From the NCBI RefSeq assembly GCF_012933655.1, contig NZ_JABBJJ010000078.1:1-41830 (forward strand): a DNA stretch of 41,830 nt, written 5' to 3'. The notes under the pieces are model-generated. The model was not told the origin of the DNA, ran no database searches, and saw only the letters and a list, made by a program, of their open reading frames with translations. Shown one piece after another: positions 23,671 through 32,332 of the stretch (the first letter of the stretch is position 1; each line of letters begins with the position of its first letter). Both the position numbers and the translations under genes were made by a program. The DNA is from Pyxidicoccus fallax. GTDB taxonomy: Bacteria; Myxococcota; Myxococcia; Myxococcales; Myxococcaceae.

Positions 23671-25722
23671 TCACCAATTATCCAAGAGCGCGTCGCGTTG
23701 CTCGCGGGTCCCTATGGACGACGAGTCGACCGCCTTTCGCAGCGACCTCAGGTACGGTCGCGTGTCCCTATCGTCATCGAGGATCGCAGCAACCTTCCTT
23801 ATTGCTTGGCGGCTGTGAACGATCGCGAAGACCGTCTCTAAGGAAGCGCTTTGCTTCTCAAGCAGGCACGCCATTGCCCTGGCGAGACGCTCGCACCTAT
23901 CCCAGTCCCTCCAGTAGGACAATGGCGGCGCGTACTCCCGCAACCATTCCCATTCGTCGTACTCGAGGCGCGAGTTGCCGGCCGCATCGTACGTGGGCTG
24001 GAAGCACACTGCGAAGAGCGGCGACTCATGGTTCCCTTCCCAGAAGGCCAGAGCCAGACCGAACGCCGCTACGCGCGACACGATTACTCCGGTGCTGGCG
24101 GTCCCAGCTTTCCACACCGTCGCTAGCCGCGACTGCGTGGTCCTCGGGCTCAGGAAACGACTGCCGAGCTCGAGGTCGCGGATTGACGGAGATGAGAGGC
24201 TCTCAAGCCACTCAAGCACCGTGTCCCGCTGACTACCGAGCGCGGAGCGCCACGGCCAGGAGAGTTGAATCTGTTCCGACGTAATCGCGGACAACGCTCG
24301 AAAGACCGCAGTCTTCCCTCCGAAGCGAATGAGTGCGTCTACGGACACATCGCACCCCGAGGAAAGGAGCGCATCGACGATCGCCGCGCGCTCCTCGTCC
24401 TTCAGGTTCATGCCGCCAAGCTGGGAGAGAACCTCTCCACTTCGACTGCCGACCCGACTCCAGAGCATGGGGGAGGACGCGAGATCGTGGTTCGCACCAA
24501 CGATGGTCGGAAGGTACGGTGCATGCGCATCGCCGAAGGACTCAAGGTCGCTCGGCTTGAGCAGGAGCACAGCAGCGCGAAGCATGCGTTCTCCAACCTC
24601 CGTCAGCTCGCCGCCCAACAGAGACAGAACGAGCGCTACGCCCTCGGCTCGCGAATCCTCAAAGAGCCGCAGCGTCTGGTCCTTGAGCATCGTGGCGATC
24701 GGAGCGAGGTCGTTGTCTTGAGGCCCGCAGAGGTCTTGAATGAGTTCGCGCCGACCGGCCGTACCTGACTCCGTGTTGGCCCGGTCGAACACCATGCCGA
24801 TGAGTCGACTGCGCACGCCCGGATCGAGGTCCTTCGCGTCCACCACACTCGCGAGAGCGGACCGTGCCGACGAGCCCGGTGCGTGCCATGTGCCAAAGAG
24901 CGGGGCGAGGCTCGGGACGACTCCGCGACCTGCATCCGCTCCGGCGGCTGCCTCAAGCCATGAGCGGAAGGTCGCGTCGCCCCGCACTGCGCCATCGAGT
25001 ACCAAGTCCACCCAGCCCTCTGGCTTACCCGACGTACGAAGGTCGAGGACGAGCGCTGCGCTGGCGCTTTTGCGGAACTGCGACGGCGGAATCGCCCTTG
25101 GGACGGCTTGGAGATCGAGCAACGTGCCAGCGTTCGCACGCGGCATGAGCGCGCCCGTGCAAAACGAGAAGCGCATCCTCTCCGCAGGCCACAGTTCCTC
25201 CCAGAGGCGCAGGAAGACCGCCTCGAACTGGGCCGCCGTGTCGGCGACCACCAGCACCGGGCGGGACTGGCCCAAGACCGCACCAATCATCGTGGCGGCG
25301 AGCCCCTCGTCGGCGAACCCATCACCAGTGCCTCCGACGGGCGCCTCCTCGTCAATGTCCACGGGCGAGGTTGCGGTCGCATCGACACCGTCAACTTGTG
25401 GACGCCGAAACCTCCCCATCAACTGCGCGGCTCTCACGCTCGCGACCTGTGCTCGCGGGACAAGCAACGAATGGGTCCACACGCAGCCAGGGCGCTGCAT
25501 CTCCGGGGCGTACCAAGTCTTCGCGAAGACGAAGAAGTCGGTACCAGGAAGCGGGTAACCCGTGAGGTACTCGCCGAAGCCGGGTTGCATCGACGGGCCC
25601 GACATGTCGCTCAAAATGAGCATCGCGCGAGCCGCATCCGAGCCCAAGGGAGTCGAACTGCTGAGCAGACGGTGCCCGTCTCGGTATCCGTGGACAGCTT
25701 GGTGGATGCTTTTGGACGCCAT
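23671..25722 (-). CDS. GTPase-associated protein 1 (GAP1)-like protein
   Basis: A 683-residue protein that I match to the GAP1 family of predicted GTPase-linked conflict systems. Evidence is the N-terminal signature SIHQAVHGYRDGHRLLSSS (residues 4-22) followed by AMLILSDMSGP, FAKTWYAPEMQRPGCVWTHSLL and, about 150-230, the M-domain-like QFEAVFLRLWEELWPAERMRFSFCTGAL. The C-terminal half is alpha-helical without known motifs. No transmembrane segment or catalytic site is evident. In the family's model it is a partner or effector of the GTPases. ATG 25722 lies two bases after the stop of the GTPase gene, with GGAGG about ten bases upstream. It is the last gene of the operon. Confidence 0.75.
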   Translation of the reverse strand: MASKSIHQAVHGYRDGHRLLSSSTPLGSDAARAMLILSDMSGPSMQPGFGEYLTGYPLPGTDFFVFAKTWYAPEMQRPGCVWTHSLLVPRAQVASVRAAQLMGRFRRPQVDGVDATATSPVDIDEEAPVGGTGDGFADEGLAATMIGAVLGQSRPVLVVADTAAQFEAVFLRLWEELWPAERMRFSFCTGALMPRANAGTLLDLQAVPRAIPPSQFRKSASAALVLDLRTSGKPEGWVDLVLDGAVRGDATFRSWLEAAAGADAGRGVVPSLAPLFGTWHAPGSSARSALASVVDAKDLDPGVRSRLIGMVFDRANTESGTAGRRELIQDLCGPQDNDLAPIATMLKDQTLRLFEDSRAEGVALVLSLLGGELTEVGERMLRAAVLLLKPSDLESFGDAHAPYLPTIVGANHDLASSPMLWSRVGSRSGEVLSQLGGMNLKDEERAAIVDALLSSGCDVSVDALIRFGGKTAVFRALSAITSEQIQLSWPWRSALGSQRDTVLEWLESLSSPSIRDLELGSRFLSPRTTQSRLATVWKAGTASTGVIVSRVAAFGLALAFWEGNHESPLFAVCFQPTYDAAGNSRLEYDEWEWLREYAPPLSYWRDWDRCERLARAMACLLEKQSASLETVFAIVHSRQAIRKVAAILDDDRDTRPYLRSLRKAVDSSSIGTREQRDALLDNW

Positions 25723-25724
25723 CC

Positions 25725-26600
25725 CTACTTGCCTCCGAGTAGCCACGCGAGAGGCTTCGTGATGTCGTGGTTGTTCTCGCTGTCGTGATACACCCTGATG
25801 CGCTTCAGAGAATCGAGTTCGAGCAGCTTGGACTTGTCCTTCGGTATCTCGCCGCCTTGAGCACTGATACCGAATACGGCGTGGTCGACGATGTCATCGT
25901 TTGCGTCAAGGAACTGGCGCAGGAGCGGCATGCGCCCTGACACGTATTCGCGCGGAGTTGCCCCAACGTGTTCAACGAGGTCCCACGCGGACACCACGAC
26001 AGCTACGCGTAGTCGCTGGTCGACCAGTTCAAGCAGAAACTGGAGTAACTCGACGAGCTTCGCTTGCGTAGGCAGCATCTCGACCTTCCAGGGTATTGGC
26101 ACCTCGGCATGACCATTTGCCTCGATCACTGACTTTGCCTCGCTCACTGACTCAGTCGCACCTCCGATACTCGCTGTGATCTGGTCCTGGTCGCTGATCT
26201 GCGTCCCCTTCGTCACGTCGGGATGCACGAACAGGAGCACGCCATTGGCTTCACGGAAGAGGGCTACATGCGCGGCACTCACCTTCCTGTGCTCGATCTG
26301 CTGTTCGAACGCTTCGCCACCCAAATCGGGCACCGAGAGCGTGAACTCACCGAAGCCATCGCCCTCCAAATGCAAGGTCACCGTGGTGTCGAAGGTCTGA
26401 AGCGTAGTGCGCGGCACGGGCGCGCATGCACGCCACGCCTTCACGATCAGGTTCAAGTAAGTCCTATCGCCACTGAGCTGCTTCCGTCTCAACTTGGTGG
26501 TGCTGCTCTGATCCTCAAGCACATGCCACAACGCGGCGAGGTAGGTTGTCTTCCCGGACTTAGGAAGACCAACGAAGAGAAGGTTCGTCGGTTTGCTCAC
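25725..26600 (-). CDS. P-loop GTPase B of the GTPase-associated system (double-GTPase family-like)
   Basis: A 291-residue GTPase starting at GTG 26600. Walker A GLPKSGKT (11-18) and the switch-II/Walker B segment VPDLGGE (90-96) are intact. The base-specificity motif is atypical: VVVSAWD (201-207) stands where xKxD is expected. The insert SIGGATESVSEAKSVIEANG lies between. This combination is what I recall for the DO-GTPase families of GTPase-associated systems. It overlaps the stop of GTPase A by GTGA (26597-26600) and ends two bases before the GAP1-like gene. Confidence 0.78.
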   Translation of the reverse strand: MSKPTNLLFVGLPKSGKTTYLAALWHVLEDQSSTTKLRRKQLSGDRTYLNLIVKAWRACAPVPRTTLQTFDTTVTLHLEGDGFGEFTLSVPDLGGEAFEQQIEHRKVSAAHVALFREANGVLLFVHPDVTKGTQISDQDQITASIGGATESVSEAKSVIEANGHAEVPIPWKVEMLPTQAKLVELLQFLLELVDQRLRVAVVVSAWDLVEHVGATPREYVSGRMPLLRQFLDANDDIVDHAVFGISAQGGEIPKDKSKLLELDSLKRIRVYHDSENNHDITKPLAWLLGGK

Positions 26601-27550
26601 GGCTTCGCCCTCTTGCCCTCTTCCGCACGCCGCCATCCAAACTTGCTGAACTCGCGTGCATCGCTCGGCGGCTGTGGTCCACGCCCACCATCGACATTGG
26701 CGCGGGATTGAGGCTCGACCCAAGTTGCGAACGCACTCGCAAGGCCGTTGGCGAGTTCCTCCACTTCGTTCGACGGCCCAGGCCTGGCCGCGATTTCCCG
26801 GAACACGAGCTGCGGGACGCGAACCCGAAACTTGGTCTCGAGCTTCTCCTGAGTCTGCTTCAGGAAGGCGAGCGCAGACTCCCCCGCTGCGCGAATGCGG
26901 TCTAGCTTGGAGAAAACAAACTCCACTTGACAGCCAGGTGGCACCATCTGTGCGTCCAAAAGGACGTCGAGGAGACTAGCAGCGTCCGCATATGCGTTCA
27001 CGCGCGTCTCTAAGTTGGCGAGTTTCTCCCCATCCACTAACACGACGATGGCGTTCGCACGACGTAAAAAGGTGAGCTTCTCGCAGTCCTCACGCGAGTC
27101 GCGGGCCCACCCGTAAAGCTCGCCCGAAAGAGCCGAGAATAGGACCTGCCGGCGCCGGCGCTTGCCGAATGTCTCGCGAAGCGCGAGGTGGTAATACCCC
27201 GCCTCATCTGAAGGGATCGTTCGCTCAGTGGTCGGACGTGTGCCGCCAGAGGCGACGCGGTTAGCGTGGCAGATCTTCTCGAATCCGATCAGCGACCGCG
27301 AACCTGCGAAGTCGAAGCCAGCGAACGAGCCTCGTCCGAAGTGCTCGTAGATAGCGGTGAGCATCGTCGATTTGCCGCTATACTCGGCCCCGGCAAGCAC
27401 GATGAGCTGGGTGGGCCATCGCAGGGTGATGTCCTCCGTCTCGGCTGCACTCATCTCATTGCCAGCGAACACATCGACGGCTGCTTGCGCTTCCGACGGA
27501 GCGGTGGCGACATCGCCTTCTTCTGCTATGGCGGGAGCGGCTTCGGCCAT
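26597..27550 (-). CDS. P-loop GTPase A of the GTPase-associated system (double-GTPase family-like)
   Basis: A 317-residue protein with a 45-residue Ala/Glu-rich head. Walker A is GAEYSGKST (54-62), a threonine-rich switch-I-like segment PTTERTIPSDEAGYYHLALRE follows (106-126), and SKLD (214-217) fits the base-recognition motif. The switch-II DxxG is replaced by FSALSGE (138-144), so the catalytic aspartate is missing, while GTPase B has the reverse pattern. The tail (about 280-317) is basic and probably disordered. The gene begins one base after the helical-protein stop (TGA-C-ATG). Confidence 0.78.
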   Translation of the reverse strand: MAEAAPAIAEEGDVATAPSEAQAAVDVFAGNEMSAAETEDITLRWPTQLIVLAGAEYSGKSTMLTAIYEHFGRGSFAGFDFAGSRSLIGFEKICHANRVASGGTRPTTERTIPSDEAGYYHLALRETFGKRRRRQVLFSALSGELYGWARDSREDCEKLTFLRRANAIVVLVDGEKLANLETRVNAYADAASLLDVLLDAQMVPPGCQVEFVFSKLDRIRAAGESALAFLKQTQEKLETKFRVRVPQLVFREIAARPGPSNEVEELANGLASAFATWVEPQSRANVDGGRGPQPPSDAREFSKFGWRRAEEGKRAKP

Positions 27551-27551
27551 G

Positions 27552-28655
27552 TCAACTCTCCATGTCCGCGAGGGTGCGGAAGAGCATCGCCTCTATGTAC
27601 ACCAGCCGGGCGACACGCTCCGGTGCCAGCGGGGTTCCCGCCTTCAGTCCGCCGCTGACCGACTCAAAGAACGGCTGCCAGGTCGTCGGGTTACCCTCGA
27701 CTCGCTTCGAAAGAGCGAGGGACAGCGAGGCAAGATCGAGCGCTCGCGCATCGAGACTCGCAACACGGGTCTTAGCCCACTCATCTGGCACTGCGTTGAC
27801 GTAGACGTGCAGTGCCTGCTCCTTATTCTTGTTCTCCTTCGCTTCCGGCAGGGCACGCTCAAGGAGCGCCCCGGCATCTTGTGGACCAAGCGCGGAATCG
27901 GTGAGGTCAGCGAGTTCCCACGCAGCAACAAGCGGGGCCGCGTCCTTGAGCACGCTCCACGGCTTGTCGAGATCCTTGCTACTGCCCCCAGCGAGCCACC
28001 AGAGTATGTTCGTCTCCTCGTCCGCACAGCGGAGCCCGTGCGCAGCTGCGGCGAGCGCGCTCTCAGTGCCGTTGACGGCGCTCAGCAGCATCTGGAAGGC
28101 CTTCTCGAAGCTCGCCCTGAGCTGATTGTGGTCTCCGACGTTGGTCGCGATGGTCTTTTTGAATTCCGCCTCCTCTTCGGAACTCAGAAGGATGGTCTTG
28201 AACGGCCGTCGTCGGCGCTGCTCTTGCGCAATCGTGTGGAGGCCCGCACGAACCTCTCCCGCCTGCTCGTCCAGCGTCTTGTTCACGTCTGCAGCGCGAA
28301 GGCTAGACGCTTCAAGAGCAGTGGCGGCGAGCACCGCCGCCTGCAGGCTGTCATGATCGGTCTTCTTACGCGTGCCAACGCAGCGAACCAGTGCCGCTCC
28401 AGCGAGCACCTGCTGCTCATGAGCATTGCCTCGCTGCGCGAACGTCGAGTCTTGGTTTCGGAACGCGTCGAGGAACGCCTCGCGCGAGGTCTTCTCGGGG
28501 AGTCCTCGGAAGATGCGGACCGTCTCGAGCAGTGCGGCAACGTCACCACGAATTGTCGTCACCCAGCTCTCGACGCCCGCCCATCGCTTCTTCAGGCTGT
28601 CGTCCGTGCAGGGGAGCGAGACTTGCCGATACCATTCGCCAAAGTTCTTGTGCAT
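27552..28655 (-). CDS. helical protein of the GTPase-associated system (GASH-like)
   Basis: A 367-residue protein predicted almost entirely alpha-helical, with no transmembrane segment. Recognisable pieces are FGEWYRQVSLP near the N-terminus, the centre TILLSSEEEAEFKKTIATNVGDHN and the Trp-rich segment ADEETNILWWLAGGSSKDLDKPW. The latter I recall from the GTPase-associated system helical domain (NILWWLxGGxSRDL-like). It may act as adaptor between the phosphoesterase and the GTPases. It begins 17 bases after the phosphoesterase stop; TGA-C-ATG joins it to GTPase A. Confidence 0.7.
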   Translation of the reverse strand: MHKNFGEWYRQVSLPCTDDSLKKRWAGVESWVTTIRGDVAALLETVRIFRGLPEKTSREAFLDAFRNQDSTFAQRGNAHEQQVLAGAALVRCVGTRKKTDHDSLQAAVLAATALEASSLRAADVNKTLDEQAGEVRAGLHTIAQEQRRRRPFKTILLSSEEEAEFKKTIATNVGDHNQLRASFEKAFQMLLSAVNGTESALAAAAHGLRCADEETNILWWLAGGSSKDLDKPWSVLKDAAPLVAAWELADLTDSALGPQDAGALLERALPEAKENKNKEQALHVYVNAVPDEWAKTRVASLDARALDLASLSLALSKRVEGNPTTWQPFFESVSGGLKAGTPLAPERVARLVYIEAMLFRTLADMES

Positions 28656-28672
28656 GTATGCTGCACTCCCGG

Positions 28673-30013
28673 CTACTTCGAGGCCTCAAATGGGTTGCAG
28701 TCCGCCGGATCGTCGTGAAGCTTTTCCGTCTCGGCCCAGAGCTTCCCGAGGATGCCCTTTTCGGCGGCACGCTTGAACAGGACGCGGAAGAGAGCCTCGT
28801 CGCTGAGCCCTCGATCGGCGTCCGTGAGTACGTCGAGGTTCTTGGCAACGGTGATTTGGTGGCGGAATGGAAGTGTGAGGAATCGGTATGTGAGCCGACG
28901 CTCGTTGTTCGGAGCCGGCATGGCATCGTCCTTCGCGGTCACGGTGGTTGCCACCGCGGAGATCAGCGGCGATGCAGTGACCTCGGCGCCTCTCGCCTCG
29001 TGAGAGACAACGCTCGGGGTCGCGACCTTCGTGGCTGCTGGAAAGCCAGCCCAGAGGAACTCTCGGTGGTCCTTTCCGTTGTCCGGGTTTCGCCATGCGA
29101 CGAAGTTAGTGTCCGGCTGGTTCCACTGGCGCTGGTAGACGCGAAGGCCAATGCGCTCACTGTCGCGGCGCGAGATCTCCAAGAAGTTGTAGGTGGGAAG
29201 CCAGCCCCCCTCGCCACGCTCGGGGTGCATTGCCCCAGCGACGAGTCGTACCTTTCCGTTGATTTCGTAGAGTCGTTGGGAGTGCTTATGCCCGAAGAGT
29301 TGGATGTGGACCTTAGACTTCAAGTGGTCTTCGACGGCGTCGTTATCCCGAAGCCAGTCCGGCGGATGGTGGCAGAGTGTCATGTGGAGCACGCCGGGCG
29401 CACGTTCGACGCCCGCTTGCGCCACGCCGAGAACAATCCCGGTGCGCTTATCTTCCTCGTTCGACACTAGCGAGCTCGTGAGGCCACGGAGTCGAATGGC
29501 GGTACCGCAGGCGAGCTTGAGGTCGCGCTCCCAGTAGTGCTTCCCGGCCGAGATCGAGCAGCCAAAGCGCCCCGCGAAAGTGTTGTACTCAGTCAATGGG
29601 TCAAGGAGTGCGGCCGCAGACTGCTCGTCAGAGAGGATTTCGCGAAGCTCCCTATCGACGTCCGAGCCTTCCTTCCTGATGCCCTGGTGGAACGTTCGAG
29701 TGACCTTCCGCTTCGTCTTCTCTCGATCGACGTCGTGGTTCCCGGGTACGACCCAGACGTTTTCTGCGGGGCACCCGATCGCTCGACAAAAATCCCGAAG
29801 CCAGTCGGTGGCGCGGTCGTATTCGACTTGTTTGCCCGAGAATGCGATGTCGCCGGTGACAAGGACACCAGTGACCGGGCCTATCTCGTTGGCGACCTTG
29901 GTTGCATCCAAGACCAGCTCGTTCCGCACGTTCTTGTCGAGGTCATGAACAGAGACACCCGACGCGCGGGTGAAGTGGATGTCCGAGAGATGGACGAGGA
30001 CGAGCTTGTCCAT
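28673..30013 (-). CDS. calcineurin-like metallophosphoesterase with C-terminal adaptor-like domain
   Basis: A 446-residue protein. The five metallophosphoesterase motifs are complete: D11-x-H13 in LSDIHF, GDIAFSG with Asp55, GNHD at 91-94, His215/His216 in LCHHPPD, and GHKH at 241-244. Hence a dimetal phosphodiesterase or nuclease activity is expected. After a linker (about 325-375) the C-terminus (380-446: RLTYRFLTLPFRHQITVAKNLDV...DRGLSDEALFRVLFKRAAEKG) forms a small helical domain. I recall it as a shared adaptor module in GTPase-associated conflict systems, which would dock the enzyme to its partners. The start overlaps the small HTH gene's TGA by one base. Confidence 0.82.
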   Translation of the reverse strand: MDKLVLVHLSDIHFTRASGVSVHDLDKNVRNELVLDATKVANEIGPVTGVLVTGDIAFSGKQVEYDRATDWLRDFCRAIGCPAENVWVVPGNHDVDREKTKRKVTRTFHQGIRKEGSDVDRELREILSDEQSAAALLDPLTEYNTFAGRFGCSISAGKHYWERDLKLACGTAIRLRGLTSSLVSNEEDKRTGIVLGVAQAGVERAPGVLHMTLCHHPPDWLRDNDAVEDHLKSKVHIQLFGHKHSQRLYEINGKVRLVAGAMHPERGEGGWLPTYNFLEISRRDSERIGLRVYQRQWNQPDTNFVAWRNPDNGKDHREFLWAGFPAATKVATPSVVSHEARGAEVTASPLISAVATTVTAKDDAMPAPNNERRLTYRFLTLPFRHQITVAKNLDVLTDADRGLSDEALFRVLFKRAAEKGILGKLWAETEKLHDDPADCNPFEASK

Positions 30014-30225
30014 CAGCGCCCGCCCTTCTCAACGGTGCCACCGTAATTGCCGTCGGCACCTCCGGCTCGGACCCATTCGTCGACTCCAGAGAGATTGAAC
30101 TTCCAGAGACGGCCGATCTTGTGCGGCGGGAGGTTCCGCAACTCGATCCAGAGGTACGCGGAGTCCTTCGCAACCCCGACATGCCTAGCGACGTCGTCGA
30201 CCAAGGCCCAAGGCTCTGCTGTCAT
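30013..30225 (-). CDS. small excisionase-like HTH protein, first gene of the GTPase operon
   Basis: A 70-residue protein with an excisionase/MerR-type winged HTH: WALVDDVARHVGVAKDSAYL, then WIELRNLPPHKIGRLWKFNLSGVDEWVR. AGGAGG stands six bases before ATG 30225, the best ribosome site of the operon. TGATG joins it to the phosphoesterase gene. Such proteins fit a helix-turn-helix into DNA or regulate their own operon; here it may control the conflict system, possibly through the inverted repeat at 30310-30346. Confidence 0.78.
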   Translation of the reverse strand: MTAEPWALVDDVARHVGVAKDSAYLWIELRNLPPHKIGRLWKFNLSGVDEWVRAGGADGNYGGTVEKGGR

Positions 30226-30632
30226 CGGATCCCTCCTGCTGATGCGGATCTGAACACGCGCGCAGGGTATCGAAGTCGAGGTTTCCCACCAAGAGTCAAG
30301 CTAAGTCGAAAAGACCGTACGCATGCCTCCTTAGAACCCGGTCTTTGCAGAAGAGGAAGCTGAGAGCGAGTTCGCACTGGCCTTCATTTGGGGGACGTCC
30401 AGCATCCTCCAGAAGTGGAAGCTGTGGGGGGGGGGCATCGTACAGGCTAGGTGAGCCATGTGGGACTTCATGCCACCCTTCGGACGGGCTCGACCGCCTG
30501 CTGCATGCCTAGCCCTTGGGGTTCCTCTCCTGGCTGAACGGGTGTGGGCGCACCTTCACGTGGTTGCATCGCTCGAAAGTGCTCCCTGATGGCTTGGTGA
30601 GAATCACCGAGTTGGGAGTAGCCCAGTTCCGT
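30226..30632. other. 407-bp stretch upstream of the GTPase operon, no gene
   Basis: This contains the presumed promoter region of the GTPase operon (minus strand), the inverted repeat at 30310-30346 and a run of ten G at 30427-30436 region. Beyond 30440 I see only possible remains around the ISL3 insertion and no supported open frame. Confidence 0.6.
30310..30346. promoter_or_regulatory. inverted repeat upstream of the GTPase operon
   Basis: AAAGACCG (30310-30317) and CGGTCTTT (30339-30346) are perfect inverted arms around a 21-base spacer, 85 bases upstream of the HTH gene. TTGACT occurs on the minus strand at about 30296-30301, nearby. The element could be an operator for the HTH protein or a stem-loop; no second copy was found. 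Confidence 0.4.
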
Positions 30633-31228
30633 GGCTCTCCCGCACTTCGTGTGGTTCACCTCGGGGGAGTAGGCAGACGCGGCAAGCTGACAGCTGGGCG
30701 AATACACCCTGGGAATGGAAATGCTGTACTCCCTTCCTCGCTGTCGGGTGGACCGGGTGACCCACGGTAGTTCGGCGGATGTTGTCCTCGCGGTGCGCCT
30801 GGAGGGCACTGGTGCCCGGTGTCCCTCCTGCCAGACGCCCAGTACCTCGGTGCATGGCAGCTACGTCCGACGCCCGGCAGACCTGCCCTCCGCTGGGCGT
30901 GCCGTCCAACTTGACCTCCGCGTGCGGCGCTTCTGCTGTCGAAACCCGGAATGCTCTCGCCGTACGTTCGCGGAGCGGCCGGTGCGCCTATTGTCGGCTC
31001 GGGCTCGACGGACACGTCGGCTTGCCACTGCACAGTGCGCTGTTGCAATCACTGCGGGGGCCGAGGCTGGAGCCAGGCTGCTCAAGCCTCTGTCGATGCC
31101 CACCAGTCCAGACACCCTCCTGCGGCTGATTCGTCGTGCCCCGTTGCCGTCACCCAGCCCCGTTCGCATCCTGGGCCTCGACGACTGGGCGCTGCGCAAG
31201 GGGCGTACCTACGGCTCCATCCTCGTCC
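30633..31228 (+). mobile_element. truncated ISL3-family element (left end plus 5' part of transposase)
   Basis: GGCTCTCCCGCACTTCGTGT at 30633 looks like an ISL3 terminal repeat. From ATG 30715 the transposase reads MEMLYSLPRCRVDRVT with the family's zinc-binding N-terminus (CPSCQTPSTSVHG...FCCRNPECSRRTFAER) and reaches the first catalytic motif GLDDWALRKGRTYGSILV (about 160-171). After base about 31228 the frame continues without a stop into a lipoprotein signal sequence. The rest of the transposase and the right end are missing, so it cannot move by itself. Confidence 0.8.
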
Positions 31229-31236
31229 GCTCGACG

Positions 31237-31846
31237 GTGCTGGTCGCGATTCTCGCCGGGTGCTCCACGACTCACGGGACGGGCGGGTCTGGTTCCGCCC
31301 CATCTCCAGGAGCCCAACCCGCGACGAAGAAAGAGCTGCCCTGGATTCCAGTGCTCGGCGGGCGGATGAAGACGACCCTCTTCTACGGCCCCTGGCAGTG
31401 CAGGCAGGAGTTCATGCGAACATGCCAGCGGGAGTGCGCCCGGGTCATGGGCTGCATGTGGCTGGCCGACATCAAGCTGGATTGGGAAGGGCGCCTCGTC
31501 ATCCCGCCGCTTCCTGTCAAAGCTGGCAGCCGCTACGGCATGCGACTATCCCAAGCTGTCGCCAGACAAGAAGGATGCTGAGCGTCAGGGATGGGAGAAC
31601 TTCCGGACGTCCTTCAGAAGGGACTGGAGCAAGAAGTTCGGAGACTGGCCTGAAGAGGAGGGCGTAGCCTGGCCCGGGCACCACATCCGAGACCTTCACC
31701 ATGGCGGCGATCCGGTGGATCCCAGCAACATCATCCCCGTCGAGCCGGGCGTGCATACCGTATTCAACAGGGCATACCCCGCCTGCTACGGAGGTCAGGC
31801 ACCCTGGAATACAGCGGGGCCCAATCTGCCCTACTCTGACAACTGA
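31237..31846 (+). pseudogene. lipoprotein with HNH-type C-terminal toxin domain, 5'-truncated and frameshifted
   Basis: After the ISL3 junction the frame gives VLVAILAGCSTTHGTGG (lipobox Cys) and runs to AGSRYG; it then stops at 31581 after 14 unrelated residues. Sense coding continues in the next frame from 31541 as CDYPKLSPDKKDAERQGW, then GDWPEEEGVAWPGHHIRDLHHGG, SNIIPVEPGVHTVFNRAYPA and PYSDN, to TGA 31844-31846. One base too many near 31540 explains this. The GHHI-D-L-GG-N-P-V-H arrangement resembles HNH/ββα-metal nuclease toxin tips. The start codon region is lost to the ISL3 joint; GTG 31237 is the only candidate and lacks a charged n-region. The SMI1-type gene two bases downstream fits its immunity partner. 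A programmed frameshift or sequencing error is possible. Confidence 0.68.
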
Positions 31847-31848
31847 CG

Positions 31849-32322
31849 ATGGCCACGCCCATGAGCAGCCTGCTTGAAGAGGTCTCCCGCGAGCACTTTC
31901 CGTATTCGCCCGCCGCTCCTGAAGAAATCGATGCGTTCGAGCGCCGGGTGGGCTGGACGCTGGACCCGGACCTGCGCGCCTTCTACCTGCACTGCAATGG
32001 GGCGGAACTGGTTGAGCGGCTGCCAGACACCCCCTATCGCGTCCTCCCGCTGCACAAGATTGTCCGGGCGCGGGTGGCCATCTACGGCGAGGATGACGAC
32101 AAGTGGGGCCCGGCATCCGTGTATGCACTCTGCGACGTGCAGGACGGCAACTACGTGCTGGTGGATGTGGCTCGCGCGGACAACGACCGTTACCCCCTCT
32201 TCGATGGTGACCATGAAGCGTGGCCGGACCCGGTCTACTGCAAGCAGGTCGCTCGCTGCTTCTCGGAGTTCTTGGAGCAGGTGCTGCGCACCCGGCGTCG
32301 CCTCTACTGGCTGAAGAGATGA
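31849..32322 (+). CDS. SMI1/KNR4 (SUKH) family immunity-type protein
   Basis: A 157-residue protein of the SUKH superfamily. PAAPEEIDAFERRVGWTLDPDLRAFYLHCNGAEL (residues about 19-52) is the family's opening signature, followed by YRVLPLHKI and the strand-rich centre NYVLVDVARADNDRYPLFDGDHE. Length is normal and no residue is missing. Proteins of this kind neutralise nuclease toxins of polymorphic toxin systems by binding. It starts two bases after the stop of the broken HNH-lipoprotein gene, so it is probably an immunity gene kept after the toxin was damaged. Confidence 0.87.
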   Translation: MATPMSSLLEEVSREHFPYSPAAPEEIDAFERRVGWTLDPDLRAFYLHCNGAELVERLPDTPYRVLPLHKIVRARVAIYGEDDDKWGPASVYALCDVQDGNYVLVDVARADNDRYPLFDGDHEAWPDPVYCKQVARCFSEFLEQVLRTRRRLYWLKR

Positions 32323-32332
32323 AATCTCCCCG

